Origin: Pontibacter ummariensis
GTDB lineage: Bacteria; Bacteroidota; Bacteroidia; Cytophagales; Hymenobacteraceae
NCBI RefSeq assembly: GCF_900188175.1
Contig: NZ_FZOQ01000023.1
Location: forward strand, 1-64,000
DNA: 64,000 nucleotides
Direction: 5' to 3'
The notes under the pieces are model-generated. The model saw only the letters and a program-made list of their open reading frames with translations. It did not search any database and was not told the origin of the DNA. Each line of letters begins with the position of its first letter. Within the stretch, counting starts at the first letter, position 1. Of the stretch, positions 63,977-64,000 are shown one piece after another. Both the position numbers and the translations under genes were made by a program.

Positions 63977-64000
63977 AGCAAGGGCTTTTAAAAAAACAGG

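Overview
The window looks like an ordinary chromosomal stretch of a Bacteroidota bacterium, most likely a Hymenobacteraceae/Pontibacter-type organism. That placement is inferred from gene content: PorT-like barrels, GIN/DUF2807 lipoproteins, a tricorn-like S41 protease, an SWFGD-type disordered protein and an ArsS cluster. Bacteroidota-type promoters (TAnnTTTG at -7, TTTG near -33), weak Shine-Dalgarno signals and many lipobox proteins agree with it. I found no rRNA, tRNA, CRISPR array, insertion sequence, phage gene or origin. Gene order is a patchwork of short operons, and many convergent pairs are separated by long near-perfect hairpins that can terminate in both directions.

Layout. 1-6.5 kb: outer-membrane barrel, NdpA-like nucleoid protein, Spy-like periplasmic protein, membrane fatty-acid hydroxylase, HD hydrolase, voltage-sensor ion channel with an odd pore motif, 3D-domain protein. 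6.5-14.8 kb: tricorn-like protease, TVP38 and rhomboid membrane proteins, GH3 lipoprotein, coiled-coil lipoprotein, Nudix hydrolase. 14.8-27 kb: SDR, barrel, M28 peptidase, two paralogous lipoproteins, GIN-domain lipoprotein, M48-like protease, sodium:solute symporter, an SRPBCC-alcohol dehydrogenase pair, PQQ-type sugar dehydrogenase. 27-37 kb: PAP2 phosphatase, Tex, MscS-type channel, then a lipid-hydrolysis group (ceramidase-like, patatin, alpha/beta hydrolase). 37-41 kb: peroxiredoxin divergent from a three-gene glycosyltransferase operon.

43.6-47 kb holds an arsenosugar-type cluster (ArsS radical SAM protein, AhpD-like protein, rhodanese lipoprotein, two DUF2064 transferases) with no arsenic methyltransferase in the window. 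47-54.6 kb: YdcF, DUF2905, barrel, metallophosphoesterase, topoisomerase III, and a Tyr/Gly/Asp/Arg-rich disordered SWFGD protein. 54.7-59.3 kb: beta-carbonic anhydrase, SulP transporter and an OmpR-type two-component system. Between the kinase and sulP lie four ATTAA boxes at exact 11-bp spacing, which I read as a response-regulator operator; this is the most interesting non-coding signal here. 59.4-64 kb: CDF metal transporter, DUF1801, DsbA-like protein, SDR, PLDc_N-type membrane protein and a GH5 endoglucanase.

No single completely new system stands out. The best candidates for follow-up are the phased operator at sulP, the arsM-less arsenosugar cluster, the disordered SWFGD protein, the glycosyltransferase operon and the palindrome at the tex promoter.
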